The notes beneath the pieces were generated by a model. It saw nothing but the letters and a program-made list of their open reading frames with translations, made no database searches and had not been told where the DNA came from. Shown here piece after piece: positions 1 through 12,202 of a DNA stretch of 64,000 nt. The DNA lies in the NCBI GenBank assembly GCA_026120035.1, contig JALRME010000014.1:496001-560000 (forward strand), read 5' to 3'. The stretch's first letter is position 1, and each line of letters opens with the position of its first letter. A program made the position numbers and the translations under genes. Source of the stretch: Coleophoma eucalyptorum (taxonomy: Eukaryota > Ascomycota > Leotiomycetes > Helotiales > Dermateaceae).

Positions 1-687
1 CGTTTTCTGCAATGCAAGCGAGATCCTTGATGGGTATGCAGGAGCTTGTGGCAGATGCGGCTATGCTGATCATCTCAACCACTCTTTACTTCTTTTCAAG
101 GCTGTTTTTGGTGAAAGATGGTTGTGATACTGATTTGAACCCAACCCCATCTAGAGTATCTGAACATGGACCGGATATAAACGGTCCTGCGGAATATGCA
201 TCCACACCGCATCCCACTTATCGCTTATCAGTGTCAGTTCTTATTTGCCCAACCGGAGTTATTTCTTTTAACTTTAATCTGGTTTGGTTCGTAAAAGTCC
301 GGTGTCCTTGATTATGACCACACAAAATGATTAATGGAGGCATGAATACAATAGTACAACACATTCCATACTCTATGATATTGCAGCAATTCCAGGCATA
401 CCATGGGATTTTCGCGAGTTAAAAGTAACTTGCTTTGCATTCATATCTATCTTGAAATACTACTGGTTTAGTACGTTGTATTTGTCTGGTACACTGTACA
501 GTTCCAACTACCTTATGTGGGAATAATTCTTCTCTACGTTCAAACTGCCCTTGAAATGATGCCATTGGAATCTTATGTCTTGTTTAAATTAGAATAAGAT
601 AGGGTCAGTAAGAGATATATGCCGGTTTTTTTGGATTTTCCTTCTTCCTTTTGTGTGAGACACTTGGTCAAAAGGTGATAAGCAAGA
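1..687. other. left-edge stretch without a supported gene
   Basis: The only sizeable open frame (12-311, plus strand) has no recognisable domain and no convincing splice partner. The sequence is AT-rich and ends at the stop codon of the amino acid permease on the minus strand. It could hold the 3' end of a gene lying off the left edge, but nothing here proves it. Confidence 0.4.
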
Positions 688-2731
688 TTAAAAAATCCAC
701 CGATACCATTGCTTCTCCTCATGAATTTGATCCGTTTCCTTCTCCTCTTCAAATACTTTGAGTTCGGAGAAATCCATTTCGCTCAATGGTAAAAATTTAG
801 AGCGAAAGAAGAACAACGAAACCAACCAGAGGACTAATGAAAATAGATTAGCTCTCCCTTTCCCTTAAACTATAAGCATTAAAGGGTATCTTCTAGGTAG
901 TAGCTTACATATGAATATTGCGATATCAATATAACATGTGATAAATGCGGAGACACTCCATTGCTTCGGAAAGAACACATTGTAACCTATATATCGCATC
1001 AGTATAAGTGAGAATCATTTATCAATCAGGGCTCGTACCAGAAAATACGATGATCAAAACTAGCGCACCAAGAGTGAACCACGACATGTAAGGCTGCAAT
1101 GGAGCCTTGTATGGAAGCCCTATAGAGTAGTTAGTAGCCTATTAATGATTATGTTGATCTGGACATCTACTTACTATTTCTATTGATGTTCTGATATTTC
1201 AGCCCATAATAAAACCTCAGATAAGTAATCTGGATCATAAGCCATTCAACAAGGCTTGCGACTGACGTGATATTAACAAACCAGCCAAATACAGTAGAGG
1301 AATCACTTCCTAAGCTGAGGTAGACCAGGGGAGTGAATATTAAGGATGCTGCAACGGCCATATAAGGTGTGCCAAACCTATTTGTTCGTAGAAATATTTG
1401 CGGGGCTTGGCCCTCTTCTGAAAGTCCGTACAAAGTACGAGATGCAAGAAAAATGCAAGCAGAGCCACAGCTGAAGGCCGAGGTACAAACAACCGCGTTT
1501 ATGATAGACGGTAGCACCGAAATTCCCGCTCTCTGGAAGGCAATAACAAAAGGGCTTTGCTGTGCAGTGCCTGTTGATATCCCTAAATTGGAATCGTTAT
1601 AAGGTCTGTAAGGTGTCAGAAAATCATAATTATGCCCTTATTACGCGACTGTTTATACATACACAAGCATACCAACTATGAAAATGCTCAGAATATAGAA
1701 GATAAGAATTCTCCAGCACGTTAGCCTGACGGCATTTGGAATAATTACTCGGGGATTTTTTGTCTCGGCACCTGCCAATGCTACCACTTGAACGTTCGCA
1801 TAACTGTAAGTAGCAGAAATGAGAGAGCTCCAAAAAGCAAGAAACTTCCCCGTGTTGCCTCCCACAAGGTACGTGTTAAATGGTCCTGGATTCCTCCAGT
1901 ACCGAAACCCAATTTGATCGTGGGTTGGTGAACCTCCAAGATCGACAATTAGACCCGCGAGGATCAATACGACAATTAGTATTATCTTTAGGGATGCAAA
2001 AATAACCTCTGACTTCATTTCAAAATATGATTAGCAATGTGTATTTGTAAGTGAAGGACTACAGGTGTTTGCAAACCATACCTCCCCATACACTCTGACT
2101 CCGCAGAAATTGATTACAACAATAATTAAAATGAACACGCTGTACCATACAGCTGCATTAATACTAGGGTTCCAAAAATTTATCAATGTTGCTGCAGCAC
2201 TGAGTTCAGCTGGTGCTGTTATCGCCATCATGTACCCTACATATATAAATTAGCATTCTGTCCTCTAATGCCCTAATATGGGACATCTAACAGTAGTTCC
2301 ATCCAGTTGCTACTCCAAGTGCAGGCTGCACAAATTTAGTTGCATGCCTCACAAAGCCTCCAGTAACAGGCATGAAAGCTGAGATCTCAGCCGTGCTCCA
2401 AGATATGCCTAAAGTTACTATGCCCATGACAATGTAACCAAAGAGGGCTCCTACAGGCCCAGCGAGGGCGATAGCCTGACCAGATGCCAAAAAAAGTCCG
2501 GTACCCTACCAAATATACAATTAGTAGAGTTTTCATAGAATAGAAATCGACGACACTCACAATCATTCCAGCAATAGCTATCATATTAATGTGGCGGCGG
2601 CTCAAGTCGCGTTTAATTGACGATGCCATAAGTTCAGACGGGCCAACCTCTAAGATGTCCTGAGATTGAGAATAATCATTGCCACCCAAAACTTGATCCT
2701 TTACAATTGAATTGGGAGCTGATTTTTCCAT
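688..2731 (-). CDS. amino acid permease, yeast AAT/YAT family
   Basis: Proton-coupled plasma-membrane importer of amino acids. Eight exons join in frame to 541 aa, the usual family length: 2561-2731, 2292-2505, 2082-2236, 1663-2012, 1175-1605, 1039-1119, 909-986 and 688-833. Visible family landmarks are SRRHINMIAIAGMIGTGLFLASG before and in TM1 (split by an intron), GWNYWYMMAITAPAEL in TM3, IGFRYWRNPGPF in a mid loop, LPSIINAV and ASRTLYGLSEEGQAP, and the C-terminal run LPYKAPLQPYMSW...GYNVFFP. The short hydrophilic tail ends in QWYRWIF. The substrate cannot be read from sequence. Intron 3 needs an unusual AAG acceptor (exon 4 starts at 2012). The gene is divergent from the dehydrogenase at 3774 and probably imports the substrate of the neighbouring catabolic genes. 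Confidence 0.9.
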
Positions 2732-3773
2732 GACTACAAAGGATTTGAAGCATTGCCGTCCAATAGTCCATAGAGAAGTCGCTACCCAAATTTACACTCT
2801 GGGCGTTTCAAACTACAATCTGGGAGAAAAGCAAACCAATGGAGTCCGCTTTCACTCCATGCTCATCTAGCTTTGATGCTTAATCGCGATAAGTAGTAAG
2901 ACTAGATGCACCGGCAATTTTCTCTGATAAGAAGAACGGGTAAATTACTCCACTTTGCAACATTAACCGAAGCAAAATCTATTAAAGTCAGAGGTGCGAG
3001 CACATAAGTACCATTAGTTAACTAGTTCCACTTTCGTTATCTCTTCATTATACTTCGTAGTGTGAAGTATACACCGATCGGTGTGGATGCCGCTGATCTT
3101 AAAAGTCCGCAAATACTTGACTGGCTATTCCTATTAATATCAAGGCTTCTCCCCATTCTTCAACTTTGATTGGTAGTCATAATCCCAAATTTCCGCCACC
3201 CCTCGCCACCTGTCTCTATCTATCTCAATATAGCCGGCGGTTGAGGTGTTACATTTGATCTACATTGTTTTCTACTTTACAGGTAGAGTGAAGAAGATAG
3301 CAAATCGAGGATAGTGTCAGTCATAGGTAGCTACCCGACCCTGAGACCCATCAGCCAAAGCTTTCATGCCCTTAAAATTTGCATATTAAGCAAAGACCGC
3401 AGCGCAAATATTTGAGATCTACTGTGAAGATCGGAGTTACTGACAGTCTTGCCTAATAAAGCTGGTTGATAAGAGCTATATTCCTTACGTCATTTGAGTG
3501 GATGGCGAATGGATGAAGAGAATTGCAGTTGAATCCCTTAACGACGGGATATCGACTGCATAATGTCTTGACTATGGTGGATTTACAATGTCTCAAATAA
3601 ATTCCTTGGTAGTAATCTTAGCTCGTCAGAACTCAGCTTAAGTATATTAGGATGCTTGTGTCTATCAAACCATTATCCTGATTCGCTCTCATCTTGTTCC
3701 TAATATATCTCTCAGCATCAAATACGGATATTATCTTCTACCTAACTTCTTTCACCATCTCCAAAGTGCCATT
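2732..3773. promoter_or_regulatory. divergent promoter region, permease / dehydrogenase
   Basis: This 1.04-kb intergenic stretch lies between two divergent start codons. It contains a perfect 14-bp palindrome at 3071-3084 with everted CCG/CGG half-sites, and a CGACGG word at 3542-3547, 227 bp before the dehydrogenase start. Similar words sit upstream of other genes in the cluster. No gene is seen in it. Confidence 0.45.
3071..3084. promoter_or_regulatory. 14-bp palindrome with CCG-N2-CGG core
   Basis: ACACCGATCGGTGT is its own reverse complement. The core has two CGG triplets in everted orientation two bases apart, an arrangement used by some Zn2Cys6 regulators. It lies in the divergent promoter of the permease and the short-chain dehydrogenase. 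Binding is inferred only. Confidence 0.35.
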
Positions 3774-4948
<1,175 letters not shown>

Positions 4949-5710
4949 AACTATTAGAGTATTTGTTGTGTAGTTTGGGAGAGAATAATCAAAAGGTTTG
5001 CAAACATTGTCCTTCGGGTGTAGAACAAATATCTTTCCAGTAGATATTATGAGGGTTTGAATTATATGCCCTAACTTGACTATCATTAATGTCAATATCT
5101 CCAGATCAAGCTATCTTGTACTGGAGCAGGAAAATGAAGTCCATCACATATTCTCAGTCTGTAGAGCTGTGCTATGCGGAATGTGCCGTCATATTTACCT
5201 ATATGTGCCCCAATGAGACAATCATCTATCGTCGGTTACTACTCAAATATACCTTCGCAAACCGGCTATTTAGCGGACTAAATTAACATTTTATAAATCC
5301 GACGCCGGCATATGATAAGAATCGTACTACTGTACATTATATGATGTGCTATGTCCTCTGCCTTAGTGCTTAATGCAATATCCCCACTCCTAGGGGTCGG
5401 TTCTGTGCCTAGTTACTCACTCGCCAATCATTTCCCATCCTGCGTCTTTTCTCCTGCATATTTGTAATCTTTATTTGTCTTCTCTGCTTGATGTTACCCG
5501 TAACCACTCTTGGCATAGCCTTACGTTCACAATTAGGATGGAGAGCAGCTAAGACTAAGGTGCTGCAAAGCAATAACACCTTTAGTCTTTGGATCTGATC
5601 ACATCTACCCCGATACAATATTCTTGGAAATATGATCCTGCTGCCCCTGTATCGCACTTAGTTCTCTTTGAAATTACACTATATTTCATTTTGTCTCTGC
5701 TTCTGGCCAC
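4949..5710. other. intergenic, 3' end of dehydrogenase and promoter of regulator
   Basis: No coding signal is seen. Short open frames here have no domain and no matching splice sites. The segment separates the dehydrogenase stop from the start of the Zn2Cys6 regulator on the same strand. Confidence 0.4.
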
Positions 5711-7499
5711 ATGGGTCGCCGAAAGACAGCATGTCAGATATGTGCCTCTATCAAGGCAGTTTGCACACAGCGAATGCCATGTGCGCGTTGCAAGCGACTG
5801 GATCTTTCCTGTCAATATGACAATAGTCCTAAGTCTTCTTCCCGGTCTCCGGGTGTGGTATTAAGTGACAACAATAGCAAAATCGGGCATACAAGGTCGA
5901 TTACAGGATGTGTCAATTGTCGACGCAGGCGGAAGAAGTGCGATGAGCAACAGCCCACATGTGGCGACTGCCAGCGGCTGCACCTGACGTGTGCCCCACG
6001 CACAATAGACACGCCTTCTCCAGTTTCCTCATCTTCTACATCTATCCCTAATTCCACCATGATAATTCATACAGGGGACTCAGTATCTGTTAATGCAACA
6101 GTTGAATCATGGGAAGCACGAATTTCAAGGACCCTGAACCCTCTTCAAGCAGCAGCCTTTTCGGACTGGATAGAGCTCATTGGATATGATGATTCCGTCG
6201 GCTGGGCAAAGACAGCGAATCTCGCAAATAGTACTGCCCTGGTGGACTTGCCTGTGCCATGTGCTAGAGGTGATGAAGTCGGGTATGCAACATTTCTTCC
6301 GCCCACTGCCCTTAATAACTTGACGGGTATTACTCCTGAGGCATTGTGGGAATGGACAATTGCGGAACGATACCTTCTTAATCATTTCCTGCAGTCAGTC
6401 TCTCGTGCCCTAGTTATCGTAGAAGATAGTGATAACCCATTTCTCTGCGTCATTGTGCCTATGGCCTTGGAAAACACTGCGGTGCGACGCTCACTTATCG
6501 CGCTCTCGGCATTTCATCTCTCCAAAGTCTACCCAGAGTTTGAACGAGACACGCTGATTCATCGGAGTCTAGCTCTACGTGGCCTAAAGGATGAGCTTAA
6601 AGATCATAAAAATATCGAATGTGCCCTCACCACAACGCTCTTGTTGTGCTTAGTGGAGGTAAGTCCCGATGCGGACATTCTTCTAACAGTTTAGCTGATG
6701 ACTACAGATATATGAAGGCACTTCCAGAAAATGGCAATTGCACCTCCATGGTGCTAAAGCCCTTTTAGAGAATGCTAGCCATGTCGAGAGCCAAGAAGCT
6801 CCTCTGAAGACATTGATTGATCCATACAATTTCCTCTGTTGTATCACGTCTATCACCTCCGACGGCGTTCCGCTTGCATATGGTAAAATTCTTGAATTAT
6901 CTCCGTATTCAGAGTCGCAAGTAATCCATCCCCTGTTCGGAATGGCAGGTAGTCTATATGGGTCTCTTGCTAGTGCAAATCAGTTAGCAACTCGTATGCA
7001 TAAAGGGTTGTCTCCCGAGGCGGCGGATGAAGTAAGGAAAGAAGCCCAGGAAGTTGAACTCGCGCTACAGAGCTGGAGTCCTCCCAGTGAAACCAATCCA
7101 TCTCGAATCTTGGCTGAGGCTCGAGCAGCCGCTTTCGCGATCCAATGGGCCATCATGATACGGCTACAACAGTCGATGCAGAAGTTAAAGAACGACAATC
7201 CTCAGATCAAGAAAGCAGCAGATAATATCCTATCGGCATTATCACTCATACGCCCAGGCTCGGAGGTGGAAGCACATATCCTGTTCCCTCTGTTCATGGC
7301 GGGAGTAGGTAGCATGACCAAGCCAAATCGTATGACGGTGGAGTACAGGCTCAATATCATTGAAACAACAATTGGATTTGGCAATATTGCCATTGCCCAC
7401 CGGCTTCTTGATGAAATTTGGCGACGGGCAAATGAGGGTGATATCGTGGATTGGGAAATTTTGATGCGTACGAAATACCCGGGACTGGTCTTATTTTAG
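5711..7499 (+). CDS. transcription factor with two tandem Zn2Cys6 fingers
   Basis: Predicted nuclear regulator, 579 aa, exons 5711-6658 and 6708-7499. Two complete binuclear zinc clusters lie in a row near the N-terminus. The first has Cys8, 11, 18, 24, 27 and 34 (CX2CX6CX5CX2CX6C). The second has Cys67, 70, 77, 84, 87 and 94 (CX2CX6CX6CX2CX6C), with the basic run RRRRKK expected of a DNA-contacting finger. The first finger is poor in basic residues between Cys11 and Cys18. A Ser/Thr/Pro-rich linker is followed by a helical region like the fungal-specific transcription factor domain (Fungal_trans_2 type), with ALIALSAFHLSK-like and EARAAAFAIQWA segments. Most fungal regulators carry one finger. 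Lying inside the catabolic gene run, it is the best candidate for a pathway-specific activator. Confidence 0.88.
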
Positions 7500-8004
7500 A
7501 GCATAAGAGCATACATATACAATACATATAAAGGCATATTCGCATATACCACCTTTCAGCGTTACATTTACTACATAATCTACCAAGAAGACAATATTAC
7601 AACTAAAGTACCATTACCATTTTGTTTGTGAAGTAAAAGGGCAACAAAAATTGACTCATGATAATGTGACAATCCTATTAAAATCCATCACATTTTTGCA
7701 TCATATTGAGAAGATACGTTAGCGGAACAGACTTTCCAATTAGTACTCGAGAATAGAAAAGCATTCAGTAGAACCCTGTCAAGTGCAGGGTACAAGCTGT
7801 ACATGCTTGCGACGGCATTTTACCAGCCGACTATCAAGTTTGCATTGAGCCCCAGTCGCATGACCTATTCTTCGCATAAGTACGCGACGGATTTAAGATC
7901 CTAACTCGTCAAGTATAAAGAGGATGGTAGTACCTGGCAAACTTTAGCATTGAGCTCCCCAAGGTTACTACAGGAGCTTCGATTGTAAAATATTTCTCTT
8001 CACC
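7500..8004. promoter_or_regulatory. promoter region of the dioxygenase gene
   Basis: Intergenic, AT-rich. Two CGACGG words occur at 7810-7815 and 7885-7890, 195 and 120 bases before the dioxygenase start codon. The same hexamer is found upstream of other genes of the cluster. No gene is seen. Confidence 0.35.
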
Positions 8005-9136
8005 ATGGCTCCTAGTGCGGTCTCTCCAGAACTTGAGTCTTTCCTTGCGGTCAAGAGCCCTCCTATTAAAGACGCCACAATCCAGATTTGTCATTCTCCT
8101 CAACCAAATATCCTGAAGTGAGTTTCAGCTAGCATTTGCCGACCACGCAATGAGCTTTGATATCTGACTCACTTGTTGTAGTTCGGAATACAATGATTTT
8201 CGCCAAGATCTCCATGAAAAGGGTTTTGTAGTAATAAAGGGTGCCATTCCCCGTGATCGCGCCGTAGGGTATCAAGAGAAGGCTTATGAATGGTTAAAAT
8301 CCTTTCCTGGAGATTTGAATTTCAATGACCAGTCTACATGGGTAGCGAAGAACCTGCCACTTCAAAACAGCATCAAGACATTTCATGCATATTGTGTGGC
8401 ACATGAAAAGTTCATGTGGGATGCAAGACAGGAGCCAGGCGTCCTGGATGTCTTTGCCAAGTTGTGGCAGACTGATGAACTACTTGTCAGTTTCGACAGT
8501 CTTAACATTACTCTCCCTAACCGTACGGATATTCCCCGCCGTATCCCATGGGAACATATCGACCAGAGCCCTTTACGCCGTGGGGTCCATTGTGTGCAAG
8601 GTATCATTAATCTATCTCCATCCGGTCCTGAGGACGGCGGTCTGGTCGTTTTCCCTGGTTCTCAACGACTCAATGATGAGTTTTTTGATGCGATGCCCGA
8701 TAAGTCTCGCTGGTTGCCTATGAAAGACGTCTATGTCTTTAAGCCCGAGGAGCTTGAGTGGTTCAAAGCCCGTGGCTGCCAACCACACAAGGTGTGTGCC
8801 GAGGTTGGCGACATGATTTTGTGGGATAGCCGGGTCATTCACTATGGATCAGAACCAACTGAGAAGAGTAACCAAATTCGAACAGTCATTTATGCCACCT
8901 ATACCCCAGCTAGCATGGCAACTCCTGAGCAGCTCGCAATGAAGAATCAGGTTTTTAAAAAATTTGGTGGCACCACCCACTGGCCTCACGAGCAAATTGT
9001 CGCTCGGCCCACAGAAGTCTTTCTCCCTGATGGAACTAGAGACCCTCGCGACCGAGACCAGCCACTAGAGATGCCTGAGATGACTGATAAGCTTCTTCGT
9101 CTCGCTGGAGTGAAGAGCTACAGAGCAGATCTTTAA
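8005..9136 (+). CDS. phytanoyl-CoA dioxygenase (PhyH) family oxygenase
   Basis: Fe(II)/2-oxoglutarate-dependent oxygenase, 355 aa, exons 8005-8117 and 8182-9136; the splice completes an Asn codon. Metal ligands are visible as the HxD pair His163/Asp165 (WEHIDQ) and the distal His258 (DSRVIHYG). Arg271 in NQIRTVIYATY fits the 2-oxoglutarate carboxylate clamp. The stretch LSPSGPEDGGLVVFPGSQ between them is typical of the PhyH fold. No PTS1 tripeptide is present (ends RADL), so it is probably cytosolic rather than a peroxisomal lipid enzyme. The substrate is unknown. In this neighbourhood it may hydroxylate an amino or imino acid, or a sugar acid. The stop is 832 bp before the transporter on the same strand. 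Confidence 0.85.
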
Positions 9137-9968
9137 GATCAGAAAAATTATCTATGTATTAGAGGCAGGCAATGGCGATGTTAGGATTGTTCCACCTGTG
9201 GGATCCGCACAAGTCATGGAGCAGATAAATATTTAGATACCTTATGAACCTCCTTGAGTAATTCAGTATTTGCGATCAAATTCACGGTTCCTCTGGGGGT
9301 CAACATGAAGCTATTATTATAAAATGGAGATATTTCTTTCACTGATAATCAACTATTGCGTGAAAAAGCAACGCGACCCCAGGCGATAATATCATGAAGG
9401 TATACTCCGAATGCGTAGGCATAGTTTTTAGAACTAAATGATACCCTTCCATGCCATAGGTTTTTGAGATCAACTTGATATTAAAATACTCCGCTCCTAT
9501 TCTATTTAGCCCGTTAGCTCAGTGGGTAAGTTGATTAATTAACTCCGCCCCCGCAGCAAATTAGTGTCGGTAGCCAATAAGCAATCCTAAATCTGAGCTA
9601 TGGCGACGAAGATAAGGAATACGTGGGATGTAGGAAGCGAAAATTTATTAGTGACTGATAAAGAGGTACAGCGCAGGACAATTAACGGTCGAGTCGACGG
9701 ACTTTGGCCTTAGGCGACGGACTTGTGTACTTACCGACGGTAATAAGAATGCATGCTTGCCTATAGCAGAGCACTTCGCTTCTTATCAGATAACCCGGGT
9801 CATGGATTATAAGCTATCCCACTAAGCTCGATATTTCAGTAGTATATACAGGAGTTCATAAAACTCCAAGCTCACCTCAGAAGGTTCCTCAGTTCAGCGT
9901 AACAAAACTTCAAGCAATAGAGCAGAGGACAATCTTCTCGTGGCCTCTCTCTCATATCTTTCATCACT
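9137..9968. promoter_or_regulatory. promoter region of the MFS transporter with CGACGG array
   Basis: No gene is seen. This stretch holds three CGACGG words at 20-bp steps (9695, 9715, 9735), the last inside the palindrome TTACCGACGGTAA. It also holds a pair of loosely inverted AGCT(C/T)AGTGGG words near 9515 and 9829 that could be the ends of a small non-autonomous element. A region of tRNA A-box-like sequence at 9514-9530 lacks any matching tRNA body. Confidence 0.4.
9695..9743. promoter_or_regulatory. three CGACGG words at 20-bp spacing plus TTACCG-N-CGGTAA palindrome
   Basis: CGACGG occurs at 9695-9700, 9715-9720 and 9735-9740, each exactly 20 bp apart, so all would face the same side of the helix. 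The first two extend to a shared 10-mer, CGACGGACTT. The third lies in the 13-bp palindrome TTACCGACGGTAA (9731-9743). The array ends 226 bp before the transporter start. Its form suggests a zinc-cluster binding site; the regulator at 5711 is the obvious candidate, by inference. Confidence 0.5.
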
Positions 9969-11933
9969 ATGTTCGTTTTCAATACCGGTGCCGTTGGCAT
10001 TTTACAGCCGAAATCCAGCAAGGTGTCTATCTTGCTATTGATTGTGTCAGCATGTGTCTTTGCAACGGTAAGTAGGCGAAAAAGATAGAAAGAGGAAAAC
10101 CCTTGAATTTAGATGCTGGGATAGAAGACTGGTTGATTGAGTAAAACTAATGAAACATATAGACACAAGGATATGACTCTGCTCTCATGACCGGTCTTAA
10201 CATCATGCCATCGTATACGAATGACCTTAAGCTGGTCACGGCTACAATTTCCTTCAACTCAGGAGGAACGCTTGTTGGATGGGGTATTGCCTCATTTTGC
10301 ATGGGTCCTGTTGTAGATTATGTTGGACGTAAATCCGGGATAATCGTCTCCATTGTTATCAAAGTTATTGGCATAATTCTAATGACGGCGGCTCAAAATG
10401 AGGCAATGTTCGGGTTAGGGCGTGTGATTCTTGGATTTGGCTCTGCGACCGCCGCTATTGCTTCCTCAACGTAAGCCTCAGTCGTTGGCTCGAATACTCT
10501 TGTTTTTTTGCTAAACAAAATGGCTAGTTGGCTCGCAGAGACCCTTCCGGTCAGCATCCGTGGCCGTGGGTTAAGCATCATCTACTGTGTTTACTACGTG
10601 GGCGCCTTGATTGCAGCTGGTGTGACCTACCGAACATCATTTTACACCAATTCTTGGGCATGGCGCCTACCATGCGCTCTACAGAGCATCTTCGCGATTA
10701 TCTGTTGGTTTGTACTGTGGTTCACCCCTGAATCCCCACGTTGGTTGGTACACAAGGGCCGGTATGACGAGGCCTTGAAAGCACTGGCGTCTACCCACTC
10801 CGACGGCAATACCTCTGATCCTCAAGTCTTGGCTGAGCATAAGACCATCATGGACACATTAGAATTAGAGCTCACCACTGGCAAGGGAGTCAGCTATGCA
10901 GAGATTTTCCGCACAAAGAACTCTCGTAAGAGAATTGCGTTGGTCATCTCCGTGGCTGTGATTTCTATGATGAGTGGTAAGAAGCTTTTACCTTCCGGCT
11001 TTGGGTTTCATTGCGCAATATTTTCCATCTTATGGATGCTGATGGAATCAGGAAATAACATCATTGCATACTACTTGGGAGACATGCTTGACGCAGCTGG
11101 TATCACTAACTCGACGACACAACTCGAAATTGTTAGTCCCTGGCCCTCTTTATGATTTATTTCCCTAATAGTTCTTAGAACATTGTACTAAGCGCATGGA
11201 GCTTTGTCTGCTCTATCATTGGTACCTACTATATGGATAAGTTGGGACGTAAGACCTTGTGCCTCTTCGCCTGTATCTCCATGACCATACTACTTTTTGT
11301 TGTTGGGGCCTTGACTAAAGGTAAGAGAAAATGGCTATAACTTAATGGGTACAAGTAGCTTACATTGGTTCTTAGTCTACGGGACCAGCACTAATACCTC
11401 TGGGATTTATGGTACTGTTGCTGCTATCTTTATTTTCCAAGGTGCATACAGTATTGGCATTACACCTCTGACTCAGCTATATCCGCCTGAGGTTCTTAAC
11501 TACTCTATTCGTAGCAACGGCATGGCCATCTGGACTCTATCTTGTGCTTGCTTTGGGTAGGATGGCTCCCAATGATTCTTTTTTTTAACCCCTGCAGTAG
11601 CTGATCTTTGTTAGCCTTTTCTCTGCCTATGTACCCCCTTTCGGCCTTGCCGCCATTGGCTGGAAGTTCTACATGATCAACGCAGTCTACGATATATTTC
11701 AAGTCATTTATGTTGCCCTCTGCTGGATTGAGACTAAAGGTCTGACTCTTGAAGAGATTGACCAATTGATTGACAAGACAAATCTCAGAGACACCAAAGA
11801 TATTGAAGACATTCACCATGCAACATTAACCGAAGGATACGAGCTTGACGACAACGGAACCAGTTTGCGCAAGTGTAATCAAAAGGCTATGGAGGAGAAG
11901 ATTAAAACTGAGATTGCCGTATCTGAAACCTGA
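9969..11933 (+). CDS. MFS sugar-porter-type transporter (lactose-permease-like)
   Basis: Plasma-membrane transporter of the sugar porter family, 525 aa. Seven exons: 9969-10067, 10163-10470, 10528-10976, 11052-11131, 11179-11320, 11376-11556 and 11615-11933. Family signs are TQGYDSALMTGLNIMPSY after TM1, DYVGRKSG in the first half, LPVSIRGRGL before TM5, FTPESPRWLVHKGR after TM6, MDKLGRKT in the second half and WIETKGLTLEEIDQL at the end of TM12. Such proteins carry sugars, but some members move quinate, inositol or other small solutes, so the substrate is open. It sits between the dioxygenase and the D-amino acid oxidase, with a probable regulator site array in its promoter. Confidence 0.9.
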
Positions 11934-12202
11934 ATCAAGATAACTGCTCGTATACAACCGAAAAGAGCATTTAATTACTTTTGTAGCTCTAGGTGGATAG
12001 TGTCTGGTAAAGGATTGTTTTACATTTAAATATACATTGAAAAGTTCACGGCTTCAATTATTGCTTATAATTTCCTGCTTTTATATAGCTACTACAAATT
12101 TTCAGATCATCTTAAAATTGGAAATTTGACTTGTTTAATCGTGTGAAGCTTTCCAAATTGACTATGACCGATAAGTTATTATCCTTAAAATTCAGCTTTA
12201 GG

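Noticed and set aside
12..311. 99-codon open frame at the left edge
   Set aside because: No domain, no splice partner and unremarkable composition; it may be untranslated sequence.
1022..1039. Apparent early stop in the amino acid permease
   Set aside because: A 52-base intron (987-1038) removes it and restores the conserved SGYNVFFP segment, so the gene is intact.
9500..9600. Possible tRNA gene at the TAGCTCAGTGGG word
   Set aside because: No acceptor stem, anticodon arm or TTCGA-containing T arm follows.
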